A DNA stretch of 34,235 nt. Source: Natranaerobius trueperi. GTDB lineage: Bacteria > Bacillota > Natranaerobiia > Natranaerobiales > Natranaerobiaceae. The position numbers and the translations under genes are program-made. The stretch's first letter is position 1, and every line of letters begins with the position of its first letter. The DNA is taken from assembly GCF_002216005.1 (NCBI RefSeq), contig NZ_NIQC01000028.1:1-34235 (forward strand). Direction: 5' to 3'. Below, piece by piece: positions 26,358-34,235 of this stretch. The notes beneath the pieces are model-generated. The model searched no databases and was not told the DNA's origin. It saw only the letters and a program-made list of their open reading frames with translations.

Positions 26358-26632
26358 AATATATTAAATCAGGAAATTATAACGGTTGTATGAAGGCGAA
26401 TATATGTTTGAATAATAGAAGGAATCTCTACCTAATTCGTCGAATTATTTTTAATAGAAGATAATTAATCGATAAATTTCTGGTTTTTTCAACAATATAT
26501 AATATTTTTTTATTTTTTAGCAGGAATTTATTTTTTGCTACAGAATAACTAATACTTGTTGCGAATAAATAATAAAATAACTAAAGTTATTCTTCACTTC
26601 AGTTGAATACTTTTAGGACAAGGGGTGATAAA
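26358..26632. other. 275-base gap between dgt and dnaG
   Basis: Strongly AT-rich. It contains a TATAAT at 26498-26503 without a convincing -35, a short hairpin AATAACT/AGTTATT just before dnaG, and a CGTCGAATT resembling a weak Spo0A box. I see no gene or RNA element, but it probably holds the dnaG-sigA promoter. Confidence 0.4.
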
Positions 26633-28495
26633 ATGACTAGTCAAATACCCCAGGAAATTATTGAACGAATTAGACAGGAATGCGACTTAGTAGATATAGT
26701 CTCTGGATATGTTAATCTTAAAAAATATGGGAAAAATTATCAAGGACTATGTCCTTTTCATAATGAAAAAACTCCTTCGTTTAACGTTTCACCCGATAAG
26801 CAATTATATTATTGTTTTGGGTGTGGTGCTGGAGGAGATGTTTTTAATTTTATAGAAGAAATTGAAAAATTAAACTTTGTTGAATCATGCGAAAAATTAG
26901 CAAATTTAATTGGCCTAAATTTTACAAGAGATCACTCAAATCAAGACATCTCTGAAGAATTAAAAGAGAAAGAAAGCATAAAAAAAATCAACAAATATGC
27001 AGCCAATTTTTTTAGATATGTTTTATTAAAGACTGAAACTGGGAAAAAGGCAAGAAGTTATCTACAGGAAAGGGGGTTAAATAAAGAAACTATAGATAAC
27101 TTTTATCTCGGGTATGCACCCGATAGTTGGAGAGGGTTAAGTGATTTCTTAATGAAAAAGGGTTTTCCAGAGGAATTATTAATTAAAGCTGGACTTAGTA
27201 ATCAAAACAAACAAGGAACTAATATTTATGATCGGTTTAGAGATAGAATAATTTTTCCAATAGCTAATCAAAGAGGAGAAATCCTTGGTTTTGGTGGAAG
27301 GTTATTAAAAGAAAATGATAAACAACCCAAATACCTTAATTCACCAGAAACTCCGGTTTTCAATAAAAGAAAAATTCTTTATGGTTTAAATCTAGCTTTT
27401 AAAAATATTCGGAAAGAAGAACAAGCTATAATAGTTGAAGGGTATACGGATGTGATTGCCAGTTATCAAGAAGGTGTACCTATTGCAGTTGCTTCTCTTG
27501 GAACTTCATTGACAGAAGAACAAGCTAGAATAATTAAATATAATACTAATAAAGTTCTGATTGCTTATGATGCTGACTCAGCAGGTGAATCAGCAACTTT
27601 AAGAGGGTTAGAACTTTTACAAACCATGGGGTTACATGTAATGGTTTGTGAATTGCCGAAAGAGTATGATCCAGATGATTATATTCAAAAATTTGGAGCT
27701 GAGAAATTTAAACTAGAAATAATGGATCAAGCAAAACCTCTTATTGAATATCAATTAAGACAAGCTGCTAAAAATAAAAATTTAGATTCTATAGAAGGAA
27801 AAAAAGAGTATGTACAAGAAGTAATTCCTATAATCTCAAAAATTAGGAGTGCAGTTGAAAGAGAAAGTTATTTGAGTGAGATCTCGAAATATATAGATGT
27901 TTCGTTTGAATCGTTACAGTCAGAGTTTAGGGATTATACTCGAAAACAACAGAAAAATTCTAGAAAGATGGATAAAAATGGAGCAGACAGGAACAATAAA
28001 GAGAAAACAGCAAATTCTAAAAGCATCTCTAAACGACCAAAAAAAATTAAAGCTGAAGAAGAATTACTATCTTTAATGTTACATTATCCTGAATATATTA
28101 GTAATATTAAGAAACATTTGTATGCAGAGGATTTTAATAGTGATACTTTTGTTTTTCTTACTCATAGAATGTATAAGATGGCTGATGAAAATCATGAGAT
28201 CGCTATAACTAAAATCCTAGATGGTGTGAGACAATTCCCGGAAGTAGAACGGGTTGTTACAGAGCTCTCTATGAAGGAATTCCCAGAAATAGATAATGTC
28301 GATAAGTTTATTAACGACTGTGTTTATAAAATTAAAGAAACTCAGATAAAAAAACAGAAAAATGAATTACAACGTGAGTTAAGTGAAATTAACCCCGAAC
28401 ATGAACCAGATAAATATCGGGAGGTATTAGAAAGATTGCAAATGTATATCAAAATGGAAAAGACAAAACAGTGGACCTTGGAGGAAGGGGGGTAA
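26633..28495 (+). CDS. dnaG: DNA primase
   Basis: The 620-aa product has an N-terminal zinc site C-P-F-H (C40, H43) with C61 and C64 in [11 protein letters not shown]. The TOPRIM core has EGYTD near 269 and DADSAG near 312. A C-terminal helicase-interacting region follows after a Lys/Asn-rich linker (about 440-480). It makes RNA primers for the replication fork. ATG 26633 follows AAGGGGTGAT; a TTG at 26603 would add ten unconserved residues and was rejected. sigA begins four bases after the stop. Confidence 0.97.
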   Translation: MTSQIPQEIIERIRQECDLVDIVSGYVNLKKYGKNYQGLCPFHNEKTPSFNVSPDKQLYYCFGCGAGGDVFNFIEEIEKLNFVESCEKLANLIGLNFTRDHSNQDISEELKEKESIKKINKYAANFFRYVLLKTETGKKARSYLQERGLNKETIDNFYLGYAPDSWRGLSDFLMKKGFPEELLIKAGLSNQNKQGTNIYDRFRDRIIFPIANQRGEILGFGGRLLKENDKQPKYLNSPETPVFNKRKILYGLNLAFKNIRKEEQAIIVEGYTDVIASYQEGVPIAVASLGTSLTEEQARIIKYNTNKVLIAYDADSAGESATLRGLELLQTMGLHVMVCELPKEYDPDDYIQKFGAEKFKLEIMDQAKPLIEYQLRQAAKNKNLDSIEGKKEYVQEVIPIISKIRSAVERESYLSEISKYIDVSFESLQSEFRDYTRKQQKNSRKMDKNGADRNNKEKTANSKSISKRPKKIKAEEELLSLMLHYPEYISNIKKHLYAEDFNSDTFVFLTHRMYKMADENHEIAITKILDGVRQFPEVERVVTELSMKEFPEIDNVDKFINDCVYKIKETQIKKQKNELQRELSEINPEHEPDKYREVLERLQMYIKMEKTKQWTLEEGG

Positions 28496-28499
28496 AATT

Positions 28500-29576
28500 G
28501 TGACTGAAAAAAATCAAAAACTTGAACAAATTAAAGAAGAACTGGTGAAGGTGGGAAAGGAACGCGGTTTCCTAACTTATAAGGAAATTATGGATCAGTT
28601 AGCAGAATTTCAGTTATCTAGTGAGCAAGTAGACGAATTTTACGAAGTCTTAACTCAAGCGGGGATTGATGTCGTAGATGCAGTTGGTGAGGTTGATCCT
28701 GATGACCCGACAAAGGCTGAACTAGATCTGTCATTACCTGAAGGGGTAGAAGTTAGTGATCCTGTTCGAATGTATCTTAAAGAGATTGGGAAGATCCCCC
28801 TTCTATCACCAGATGAAGAGATCAATCTCGCTAAACAAATAGAAGAAGGAGATGAAATGGCTAAAAGAAAATTAGCTGAGGCAAATCTCCGTTTAGTGGT
28901 AAGTATTGCTAAGAAATACGTAGGAAGAGGTATGTTATTTCTAGATTTAATTCAAGAAGGAAACCTAGGGTTAATTAAAGCAGTAGAGAAATTTGATTAT
29001 AGAAAAGGGTATAAATTTAGTACCTATGCAACTTGGTGGATACGACAGGCTATAACTAGAGCTATTGCAGATCAGGCTAGAACAATTAGGATTCCTGTAC
29101 ACATGGTTGAGACTATTAATAAATTAATTCGCGTTTCTCGTCAATTGGTACAAGATCTTGGTAGGGAACCTTTACCAGAAGAAATTGCTGAAGAAATGGA
29201 TATGAGTGAAGATAAAGTTAGAGAAATAATGAAAATAGCTCAAGAACCTGTTAGTTTAGAAACACCAATTGGAGAAGAAGATGATAGTTCTTTAGGTGAT
29301 TTTATAGAAGATCAAGACGCAAGACCACCTGCTGATGCAGCTGCATTTGAGCTGTTAAAGGGTCAATTAGAAGAAGTTTTAGATAGTCTTACAGAGAGAG
29401 AACAAAAAGTATTGCGCTTGAGATTTGGTCTTGATGATGGTAGAACAAGAACTCTTGAAGAAGTAGGCAAACACTTTGGAGTAACAAGAGAGAGAATACG
29501 TCAAATTGAAGCTAAAGCACTTAGAAAACTAAGACATCCAATGAGAAGTAAGAGGTTGAAAGATTATTTAGATTAA
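28500..29576 (+). CDS. sigA: Primary sigma factor SigA (RpoD)
   Basis: The 358-aa product contains region 1.1 ([20 protein letters not shown]), region 1.2 ([16 protein letters not shown]) and region 2 with [17 protein letters not shown]. Region 3 and region 4 ([20 protein letters not shown]) follow. It directs RNA polymerase to TTGACA/TATAAT promoters, several of which are visible here (15334, 29600, 32958). Start is GTG 28500 after GGAGGAAGGGGGG. dnaG-sigA is a conserved operon. Confidence 0.98.
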   Translation: MTEKNQKLEQIKEELVKVGKERGFLTYKEIMDQLAEFQLSSEQVDEFYEVLTQAGIDVVDAVGEVDPDDPTKAELDLSLPEGVEVSDPVRMYLKEIGKIPLLSPDEEINLAKQIEEGDEMAKRKLAEANLRLVVSIAKKYVGRGMLFLDLIQEGNLGLIKAVEKFDYRKGYKFSTYATWWIRQAITRAIADQARTIRIPVHMVETINKLIRVSRQLVQDLGREPLPEEIAEEMDMSEDKVREIMKIAQEPVSLETPIGEEDDSSLGDFIEDQDARPPADAAAFELLKGQLEEVLDSLTEREQKVLRLRFGLDDGRTRTLEEVGKHFGVTRERIRQIEAKALRKLRHPMRSKRLKDYLD

Positions 29577-29599
29577 CTTAAAAAAATTTTAAAAAACTG

Positions 29600-29628
29600 T
29601 TGACTAATCTACTGTTTTTGAGTATAAT
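29600..29628 (+). promoter_or_regulatory. Promoter of the tRNA operon
   Basis: TTGACT (29600-29605) and perfect TATAAT (29623-29628), 17-base spacer, 22 bases before the first tRNA. Confidence 0.88.
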
Positions 29629-29650
29629 AATTAATGTCAGCGAAATGAGT

Positions 29651-29725
29651 TCCTCAGTAGCTCAGTGGTAGAGCGCCCGGCTGTTAACCGGTAGGTCGCA
29701 GGTTCGAATCCTGCCTGGGGAGCCA
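29651..29725 (+). tRNA. tRNA-Asn (GTT)
   Basis: Cloverleaf with acceptor TCCTCAG/CTGGGGA, anticodon GTT at 29683-29685 in loop CTGTTAA, T loop GGTTCGAATCC, discriminator G and encoded CCA. Confidence 0.96.
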
Positions 29726-29729
29726 CTTT

Positions 29730-29805
29730 GGGCCCATAGCTCAGTTGGAAGAGCAACCGGCTCATAACCGGTTGGTCCCTGGTTCGAGCCCGGGTGGGCC
29801 CACCA
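29730..29805 (+). tRNA. tRNA-Met (CAT), probably elongator; Ile2 possible
   Basis: Acceptor GGGCCCA/TGGGCCC, anticodon CAT at 29763-29765, encoded CCA. The anticodon stem ACCGG/CCGGT lacks the GGG/CCC pairs of initiator tRNA and base pair 1-72 is normal, so it is not the initiator. Lysidine-modified tRNA-Ile2 also has CAT and cannot be excluded by eye. Confidence 0.88.
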
Positions 29806-29814
29806 ATTAAATAT

Positions 29815-29889
29815 GGCCCCTTGGTCAAGTGGTTAAGACACCGGCCTTTCACGCCGGTATCAGGGGTTCGAATCCCCTAGGGGTCACCA
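29815..29889 (+). tRNA. tRNA-Glu (TTC)
   Basis: Acceptor GGCCCCT/AGGGGTC (one G-T pair), anticodon TTC at 29848-29850 in loop CTTTCAC, T arm GGTTCGAATCC, encoded CCA. Confidence 0.96.
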
Positions 29890-29894
29890 CTCTT

Positions 29895-29970
29895 GGGCGG
29901 ATAGCTCAGTTGGGAGAGCACCTGCCTTACAAGCAGGGGGTCACAGGTTCGAGCCCTGTTCCGCCCACCA
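29895..29970 (+). tRNA. tRNA-Val (TAC)
   Basis: Acceptor GGGCGGA/TCCGCCC, anticodon TAC at 29928-29930 in loop CTTACAA, T arm GGTTCGAGCC, encoded CCA. Confidence 0.96.
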
Positions 29971-29973
29971 TTT

Positions 29974-30003
29974 AAGCACCTTCATTTTGAAGGTGCTTTT
30001 TTT
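29974..30003 (+). terminator. Terminator of the tRNA operon
   Basis: AAGCACCTTCA (29974-29984) pairs with TGAAGGTGCTT (29988-29998), then T7. Confidence 0.93.
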
Positions 30004-30054
30004 CTTGCAGGAATCATACATATAATATTGAAATTATGTATAGGAGAGATTTTT

Positions 30055-30780
30055 ATGCTAAATAATCGTTTACGTGGTATTAAGAACATGATACCTCATG
30101 GAACAAAGTTTGTACTAGATGTAGGAACAGATCACAGTTATTTACCAATAACTTTAATTCAAGAAGAAATAGCTAGTTATGTAATTGCTTCTGATATATC
30201 AGTATTTCCCTTAGAGGATGCAAATGAGAATATTAGGAAGCATGGATTAGAAGAATGTATAGAAACAAGGCTTGGGGATGGTTTACAAGTCTTAAATGAA
30301 AATGAATATCCTGATTTAGTAGTGATTGCTGGGGTGAGTGGAGAAGGTATTGTAAAGATTCTTCAAGAAGGGTATAATAAGCTTGAGTTTGATCCTATTT
30401 TAGTGTTACAGGCTATGGAGGATTCATATAGTTTGCGCAAATATTTATTAGAGATTGGTTATAACTTTGATAAAGAGGTTCTAATAAGTGATAAGAAACG
30501 TTACTATCAAATAATCCGATCTATTCGTGAAAAAGGATATAAAAACTACTCTAAATTAGAACTAGAGTATGGTCCTCAAATTTTAAAAAATCCAACTAAA
30601 ACCCTGAAAGAATTTTTAGAAAAAGAATTAGCTAAGATTAATAGAGTAATTAATAATGTAAATAGAAGTAGTTCAAAAGATGACGAGATAATAGATAAAA
30701 AAAATAAATTTGTAAAACGTTATCATGATTTGCAGGAGGTGTATAGGAATGCGTTTAGCCACGAAAAAAGATATCATTAA
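30055..30780 (+). CDS. trmK: tRNA (adenine-22-N1)-methyltransferase TrmK
   Basis: The 241-aa product has a Rossmann SAM-binding opening FVLDVGTDHSYLPI and ASDISVFPLEDANENI. The following LVVIAGVSGEGIVKIL and LVLQAMEDSYSLRKYL are typical of TrmK/YqfN. It methylates A22 in the D-arm of certain tRNAs. ATG 30055 follows AGGAGAG; TTG 30028 was rejected. It comes right after a tRNA cluster, although that cluster has its own terminator. The 3' end overlaps the next gene by 32 bases. trmK followed by the Nif3 gene is conserved in Firmicutes. Confidence 0.94.
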   Translation: MLNNRLRGIKNMIPHGTKFVLDVGTDHSYLPITLIQEEIASYVIASDISVFPLEDANENIRKHGLEECIETRLGDGLQVLNENEYPDLVVIAGVSGEGIVKILQEGYNKLEFDPILVLQAMEDSYSLRKYLLEIGYNFDKEVLISDKKRYYQIIRSIREKGYKNYSKLELEYGPQILKNPTKTLKEFLEKELAKINRVINNVNRSSSKDDEIIDKKNKFVKRYHDLQEVYRNAFSHEKRYH

Positions 30781-31879
30781 TGCTATAGAATATTATGCTC
30801 CCCAAAAGTATGCTTTGTCAAAAGACAACCCAGGTACTCAGATTGGTGAACTGATTGGTAATGTTTCTAATTGTATAGTGGCTCTAGATGCAACCGAAGA
30901 AGTTGTTGATAAAGCTGTTGAAATAAATGCTGAACTAATTATTAGTCACCATCCTGTTTTTATGGAACCTTTAAAAAACTTAACTAATAAATATATTGGA
31001 AATGTTGCCAAGAAGGCTATAAAAAATGATATAACTATATATACTAGCCATACTAATTTAGATGTAGCACCACATATTGGTGTTAATCATGCTTTAATTG
31101 ATACTCTCAGTTTAGATTTTAAAAAACTTTCTAATTTATTAAATACATATAAACAAGATTTTTACAAAATAGTAGTTTATGTTCCAAAAGAGTATCTTGA
31201 AAGTTTAAAAGAAATAATTTTTAGTTCTGGTGGAGGGAGAATAGGAGAGTATAGCGATTGTAGTTTTTCCACATTAGGTAATGGGACATTTAAACCTTTA
31301 CCTGGAACTAACCCTTTCATAGGTGAAATAGAGAAAAGAGATAACCTTGATGAATATAGACTTGAAACAATAGTTAATAGTGAAAACTTAGATAAGGTAA
31401 TAGAAAACATACTTAAAGAACATCCTTATGAAGAACCAGCTTATGATGTATATCAATTAGAACAACCTTATCATCAAGTCGGACTTGGACTAATAGGCGA
31501 ATTAACTGCACCAATAAATTGTGATGAGTTGTTAGATATAGTTGAAAATAAACTTGATACAAGGATAAACTTTTCAGGTGAAAAGAAATCTTATATAAAT
31601 AAAATTGCTGTATGCGGTGGAAGTGGTGGAAAACTAATCAATCAAGCTGTTGCTAGTGGAGCCGACGCATTTATAACAGGTGATATAAAATACCATGAAG
31701 CATTAGATGCTTACGGAAGAGGGCTAATTGTAATTGATGCTGGGCACAGAGAAACAGAATTACCCGTGATTAATAAATTAGTATCTTACTTAGATAACTA
31801 CTACAAAAATCAAGAAACTAATTTCATAGCTTATTATAATCAAGAAAAAATTTTAACAGGTAGAGAAAGTAATATTTAA
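30749..31879 (+). CDS. yqfO: Nif3-like dinuclear metal-centre protein with PII-like insert
   Basis: The 376-aa product is the long YqfO form. Metal-binding ends include ISHHPVF (about 64-70) and DAGHRETE (near the C-terminus), with SHTNLDVA between. A PII/CutA1-like insert (YKIVVYVPKEYLESL-type start, TIVNSENLDKVI) sits in the middle. The metal site is clear but the substrate is unsettled; some members have been linked to GTP cyclohydrolase type I activity. ATG 30749 lies inside trmK and has AGGAGGTG upstream. The stop codon sits within a 45-base palindromic terminator. Confidence 0.92.
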   Translation: MRLATKKDIINAIEYYAPQKYALSKDNPGTQIGELIGNVSNCIVALDATEEVVDKAVEINAELIISHHPVFMEPLKNLTNKYIGNVAKKAIKNDITIYTSHTNLDVAPHIGVNHALIDTLSLDFKKLSNLLNTYKQDFYKIVVYVPKEYLESLKEIIFSSGGGRIGEYSDCSFSTLGNGTFKPLPGTNPFIGEIEKRDNLDEYRLETIVNSENLDKVIENILKEHPYEEPAYDVYQLEQPYHQVGLGLIGELTAPINCDELLDIVENKLDTRINFSGEKKSYINKIAVCGGSGGKLINQAVASGADAFITGDIKYHEALDAYGRGLIVIDAGHRETELPVINKLVSYLDNYYKNQETNFIAYYNQEKILTGRESNI

Positions 31880-31904
31880 TATTACTTTCTCTACCTGTTT
31901 TTTA
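31855..31904 (+). terminator. Very long palindromic terminator overlapping the yqfO stop
   Basis: Bases 31855-31876 and 31878-31899 are perfect complements (22 bp) around T31877, followed by T-rich sequence. The last seven sense codons of yqfO lie in the left arm. Confidence 0.9.
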
Positions 31905-31930
31905 TTTTATAAATATTTGGAGGTGTTTTT

Positions 31931-32641
31931 ATGGCTGAAAATGAAATGTTGTATAATCTGTTTTGTTATGATAGAAAAATTATGGATCTAAAAAAAGAAT
32001 TAGAAAAAAGTGATGATGTAGAAAGGCTTGAGAACTTAAGGGATCAGGCTAAAACATTAGAACAAAACTTATTTGAAGCTAAAAAGCAATTGAAGAGTCT
32101 ACAAAACCAAGAAAAAAAAGAAGAGTTAGAAAATGAAAAGTTAAACCAAGAAAAACAGCAATTAGAAAAAGAGATGTATTTAGGCGATAAAGGTGTAAAA
32201 GAAATATCAGATCTATATGATCGTATAAATGAATTAAAAAACAAAGAACAGAAGGTATTTGACAATTACTGTGACATTTCTGATAAAATAGAACATGAGA
32301 AGGTAACTGTTGAAAACTACGAAAGTAAATATCAAAGTTACTTAGAAGATATATTAAGTTTAAAGCAAGAAATTGAACGTCGCAAGAAATATAACAACAG
32401 TGAAATAGAAAAACTAGAACAAGAGAAAGAAAAAATAAATAATAATCTATCAAAAGATATGCTAAATAAATATAATCAATTGATGAAACGATTTCCGTAT
32501 GACCCAGTGGTTAAATTTGACCAACAAAAAGAAACTTGTGCATGTGGTCTTGACTTGTCAACAGAAAGACATAATAACTTGATAATTGAAGGAATAGATT
32601 TTTGCGATAGTTGTAATCGCATTCTAGTATATTTGGATTAA
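31931..32641 (+). CDS. Coiled-coil protein with C4-type zinc ribbon
   Basis: The 236-aa product is almost entirely Lys/Glu-rich coiled coil (about 15-185). A C-terminal zinc ribbon follows: C-A-C-G then C-D-S-C (TCACGLDLSTERHNN and IDFCDSCNRILVYLD). This is the DUF164 family, found next to Nif3-like genes in many Firmicutes, as here. No activity is established; nucleic-acid binding is a common suggestion. ATG 31931 follows TTTGGAGGTG. Downstream lies a small transposon remnant. Confidence 0.9.
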   Translation: MAENEMLYNLFCYDRKIMDLKKELEKSDDVERLENLRDQAKTLEQNLFEAKKQLKSLQNQEKKEELENEKLNQEKQQLEKEMYLGDKGVKEISDLYDRINELKNKEQKVFDNYCDISDKIEHEKVTVENYESKYQSYLEDILSLKQEIERRKKYNNSEIEKLEQEKEKINNNLSKDMLNKYNQLMKRFPYDPVVKFDQQKETCACGLDLSTERHNNLIIEGIDFCDSCNRILVYLD

Positions 32642-32652
32642 AACTTGTCAAT

Positions 32653-32934
32653 GTTCTTTGAAAATGTCACCCCCCAGGAAGGTAGACCGAGTCTTAAACT
32701 CGGTCCCTGGAATTAAGTATAGCATCTAAAAGTTCTTGGTCATCCAAGTCGAAGTTCATATCAGTTCTTTTGTTCTGTTTTTTCCAAACTGCATCCTTAA
32801 TGGTCAAGTAACCATCAATTATTTGATTGATAATATTCAGTTTCTTTATTTCTTGTTGAGTCATTTGATATGTCACCTTTTTAGTCATAGTGACATTTTT
32901 ACAGAACATTCTTAGGGTGACAATATCACAGAAC
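32653..32934. mobile_element. 282-bp MITE-like element with 20-bp inverted ends
   Basis: The left end GTTCTTTGAAAATGTCACCC (32653-32672) matches the complement of 32915-32934 at 17 of 20 positions, flanked by possible AAT duplications. A third copy of the repeat lies at 32890-32907 (same orientation as the right end, 27 bp apart). A hairpin at 32685-32705 is inside. It retains the N-terminal end of a transposase on the minus strand. This looks like an internally deleted transposon. Confidence 0.7.
32694..32888 (-). pseudogene. N-terminal remnant of a transposase (ISNCY-like)
   Basis: A 64-codon frame starts at ATG 32888 between the repeats. MTQQEIKKLNIINQIIDGYL then TIKDAV resembles the N-terminal helix-turn-helix of ISNCY-type transposases. 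The catalytic domain is absent. After DAV the text changes to WKKQNKRTDMNFDLDDQELL, probably the far side of a deletion. Family naming is from memory and tentative. Confidence 0.5.
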
Positions 32935-32957
32935 AATTACAATATTTAGATCAAACT

Positions 32958-32986
32958 TTGACTTAAAGAAATATATATGTTATAAT
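32958..32986 (+). promoter_or_regulatory. Promoter of rnpB
   Basis: TTGACT (32958-32963) and TATAAT (32981-32986), 17-base spacer. The MITE-like element ends 23 bases before the -35. Confidence 0.85.
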
Positions 32987-33025
32987 AAATTTCCGTTGAG
33001 AGAGAAAACATTATAATTTATTTGT

Positions 33026-33391
33026 GATGTTTCAAGTGAGTTGGGTAGTCGCGAGGGTAATAATATATTGCTTTCGAGGAAAGTCCGAGCTCCATAGGGC
33101 CAGGGTGCTGGGTAACACCCAGTGGGGGCGACCCTCAGGAAAGTGCCACAGAAATAAACCGCCAGTCTTACTGGTAAGGGTGAAAAGGTGTGGTAAGAGC
33201 GCACCAGCAGTCAGGTGACTGACTGGCTAGGTAAACCCCACTCGGAGCAAGACCAAATAGGGAAGGGATGAAGTAGCCCGCTGACCTTCCGGGTATGGTC
33301 GCTAGAGGTGTCAGGTAACTGGCATCGTAGATAGATGACTATCACTCTATAAAGAGTACAGAACTCGGCTTATAAACTTACTTGAAACATC
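33026..33391 (+). ncRNA. rnpB: RNase P RNA (rnpB), A-type-like
   Basis: The catalytic RNA of RNase P, which makes tRNA 5' ends. P1 is formed by 33026-33042 and 33375-33391 (GATGTTTCAAG with CTTGAAACATC, extended with one G-T pair). The conserved CR regions GAGGAAAGTCCGAGCTCC, CCACAGAAATAAACCGCC and the 3' AGAACTCGGCTTATA are all present. The length, about 366 bases, is normal. The general layout suggests the ancestral A type rather than the Bacillus B type, but this was judged by eye. Confidence 0.96.
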
Positions 33392-33412
33392 CAAATAATA
33401 AATGTTAAGAAG

Positions 33413-33442
33413 AAGAGTATCTCACTTGAGATGCTCTTTTTT
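33413..33442 (+). terminator. Terminator of rnpB
   Basis: AAGAGTATCTCA pairs with TGAGATGCTCTT (one G-T pair) around CT, then T6. The group II intron begins directly after it. Confidence 0.88.
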
Positions 33443-34050
33443 GTGGTTTGCTCTGCATGGGCGGTAGCTAGGTGGTGAGAGTCCGCTACAGGCTTGGTGG
33501 TAGGAACTGTTAGCAGATGGCAAGGTCGTCCACCGCGAGGTGGAGTCTGAAGGAAGACTAATGCAAACTCTCGGTCTGACTAACAGAAACCACATGTAAG
33601 GTATATGTGGGGTGGATGAGTGTGCACTACAACACAAAGTCCAATACCACCCGAACCCTACGGTGTTAATGTGGCAGATATATGAGAGGAAAGTTACCGT
33701 TCTTAACAGGGGAGGTCTTACGGGGGTCGCCGACAAGAGGGGTTAACCAACAACCCACAGCGACATACCGTGCAGTGATGCACGGTTGAATCGTAAGAAG
33801 TCTGCAGAGGTCATAGTACCGGAGACGGGAAGGATCAAACAATGGTATTCTTTTAAATCAGAGAGTGTCAAGGGAGCGCGGAGTACTAGCTCACTGGAAC
33901 CTAGTGAGAAAGACGGTGCAGAAAGTTTACTTGATAAATTACTACACACAGGAAATTTAAATTCAGCTTACAAAAGAGTAAAGCAAAACAGAGGGCAGCA
34001 GGTGTTGACGGGATGACAGTCGATGAGCTAATGACATACTTAAAAGAAAA
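33443..34050 (+). mobile_element. Group II intron, 5' part only
   Basis: Starting about GTGGTTTGC at 33443, the DNA shows the long non-coding domain I text of bacterial group II introns (ATGGGCGGTAGCTAGGTGG, CAAGGTCGTCCACCGCGAGG, GTCTGAAGGAAGACTAATGC). An intron-encoded protein frame follows. It is interrupted at about 34050 by an IS21-family end, so the rest of the protein and domains V-VI are not in the window. Placement right after a terminator recalls group IIC site choice, but I cannot assign the class from sequence. Confidence 0.82.
33786..34050 (+). pseudogene. ltrA: Broken intron-encoded reverse transcriptase/maturase, N-terminus
   Basis: From TTG 33786 the frame reads RKKSAEVIVPETGRIKQWYS, then SLEPSEKDGAESLLDKLLHT and AYKRVKQNRG, the common start of LtrA-type proteins. 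Near 33993 one base is missing: the expected G-A-A-G-V-D-G-M resumes only in the next frame (AAGVDGMTVDELMTYLKEN). The reading stops at 34050 where IS21 sequence begins. No catalytic YADD box is present in the window. Confidence 0.85.
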
Positions 34051-34235
34051 TGTATTTGTCAACCGAAAATCCCCTCATATATTAATCGAAAACTCCCCCG
34101 CTTTGACATAAAAAATAATTACTGAGAATTCAGCCAATCTTTAGTTTCTTTTAACCTGTATGAATTACCATTCATATTAACGATGTAAGATTTGTGAGTT
34201 AACCTATCAATCATTGCCGCTGTCATTACTGGATC
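34051..34235 (-). mobile_element. IS21-family element, one end, runs off the window
   Basis: The end TGTATTTGTCAACCG at 34051 is followed by two copies of a short repeat (AACCGAAAATCCCC, AATCGAAAACTCCCC), as at IS21 ends. The istB 3' end is then read on the minus strand. Confidence 0.75.
34119..34235 (-). CDS. istB: IstB-like ATPase, C-terminal end (partial)
   Basis: The last 38 codons and stop of an IS21 helper ATPase: DPVMTAAMIDRLTHKSYIVN, then GNSYRLKETKDWL. IstB remodels target DNA for the IstA transposase. The gene continues past the end of the window, so integrity is unknown. Confidence 0.88.
   Translation of the reverse strand, partial: DPVMTAAMIDRLTHKSYIVNMNGNSYRLKETKDWLNSQ

Noticed and set aside
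26440-26460. Spo0A box upstream of dnaG
   Set aside because: CGTCGAATT differs from the TGTCGAA core, and a single imperfect copy in AT-rich DNA is expected by chance.
29730-29805. Initiator tRNA-Met
   Set aside because: It lacks the three G-C pairs in the anticodon stem and the 1-72 mismatch.
29637-29852. Minus-strand open frame of 71 codons
   Set aside because: It is the complement of three tRNA genes.
32980-33218. Open frames on both strands around 33000-33218
   Set aside because: They fall on the rnpB RNA, which is strongly supported.
33422-33949. Minus-strand open frames of 104 and 68 codons
   Set aside because: They are antisense to group II intron RNA and its protein frame.
1-34235. 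CRISPR array, prophage or a defence island
   Set aside because: No regularly spaced repeats, phage structural genes or known defence genes were seen; the accessory DNA consists only of IS, MITE-like and intron pieces.

Overview
The window looks like a chromosomal segment of a low-GC, spore-forming Firmicute of the clostridial type. The base composition is AT-rich. Gene order follows the Bacillus/Clostridium core block (rpsU-yqeY-nfeD-floA ... yqfC-yqfD-phoH-yqfF-ybeY-dgkA-cdd-era-recO-glyQS-ccpN-ppsR ... dnaG-sigA ... trmK-yqfO). Sporulation-linked genes (yqfC, yqfD, dacF) are present. Proteins are lysine/glutamate-rich and several start at TTG. A halophilic, anaerobic Natranaerobius-like bacterium is a reasonable guess, but that is inference.

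Layout. 1-134: an inverted repeat. 135-1238 (minus): a two-lobed P-loop ATPase whose second P-loop is degenerate. 1362-2467: HIT hydrolase, ribosomal protein S21 and YqeY, closed by a terminator. 2487-5531: the NfeD protease/flotillin FloA pair followed by an unrecognised membrane-anchored coiled-coil protein. 5542-15323: a tightly packed cluster (yqfC, yqfD, phoH, pgpH, ybeY, dgkA, DUF502 gene, cdd, an ornithine/alanine racemase-like gene, era, recO). 15334-18607: a glycine T-box riboswitch controlling glyQS. 18704-22890: ccpN-like regulator, ppsR and ppdK, a carbon-flux module (pyruvate/PEP interconversion). 22842-23933: decayed insertion sequences, an IS1182-like shell with an IS3-like remnant inside. 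23933-26357: dacF (minus) and dgt (plus). 26633-29576: dnaG and sigA. 29600-30003: four tRNA genes (Asn, Met, Glu, Val) with a clear promoter and terminator. 30055-31904: trmK and a Nif3-family gene, overlapping. 31931-32641: a coiled-coil zinc-ribbon protein. 32653-34235: RNase P RNA between a 282-bp MITE-like element on its promoter side and a group II intron directly after its terminator. The intron is cut short by an IS21-family element that runs off the end of the window.

How it fits together. Most genes are housekeeping: translation (S21, GlyQS, tRNAs, TrmK, YqeY), rRNA processing and ribosome assembly (YbeY, Era, RNase P), replication and repair (DnaG, RecO, Dgt), transcription (SigA), envelope (NfeD/FloA, DgkA, DacF, PgpH) and sporulation (YqfC/D, DacF). 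The accessory part is confined to two pockets of dead or partial mobile DNA. I did not see a complete unknown defence or biosynthetic system. The most interesting items are the degenerate tandem ATPase, the unknown third gene of the nfeD-floA unit, the long DgkA membrane fusion, the 89-bp pgpH/ybeY overlap and the mobile elements abutting rnpB on both sides.
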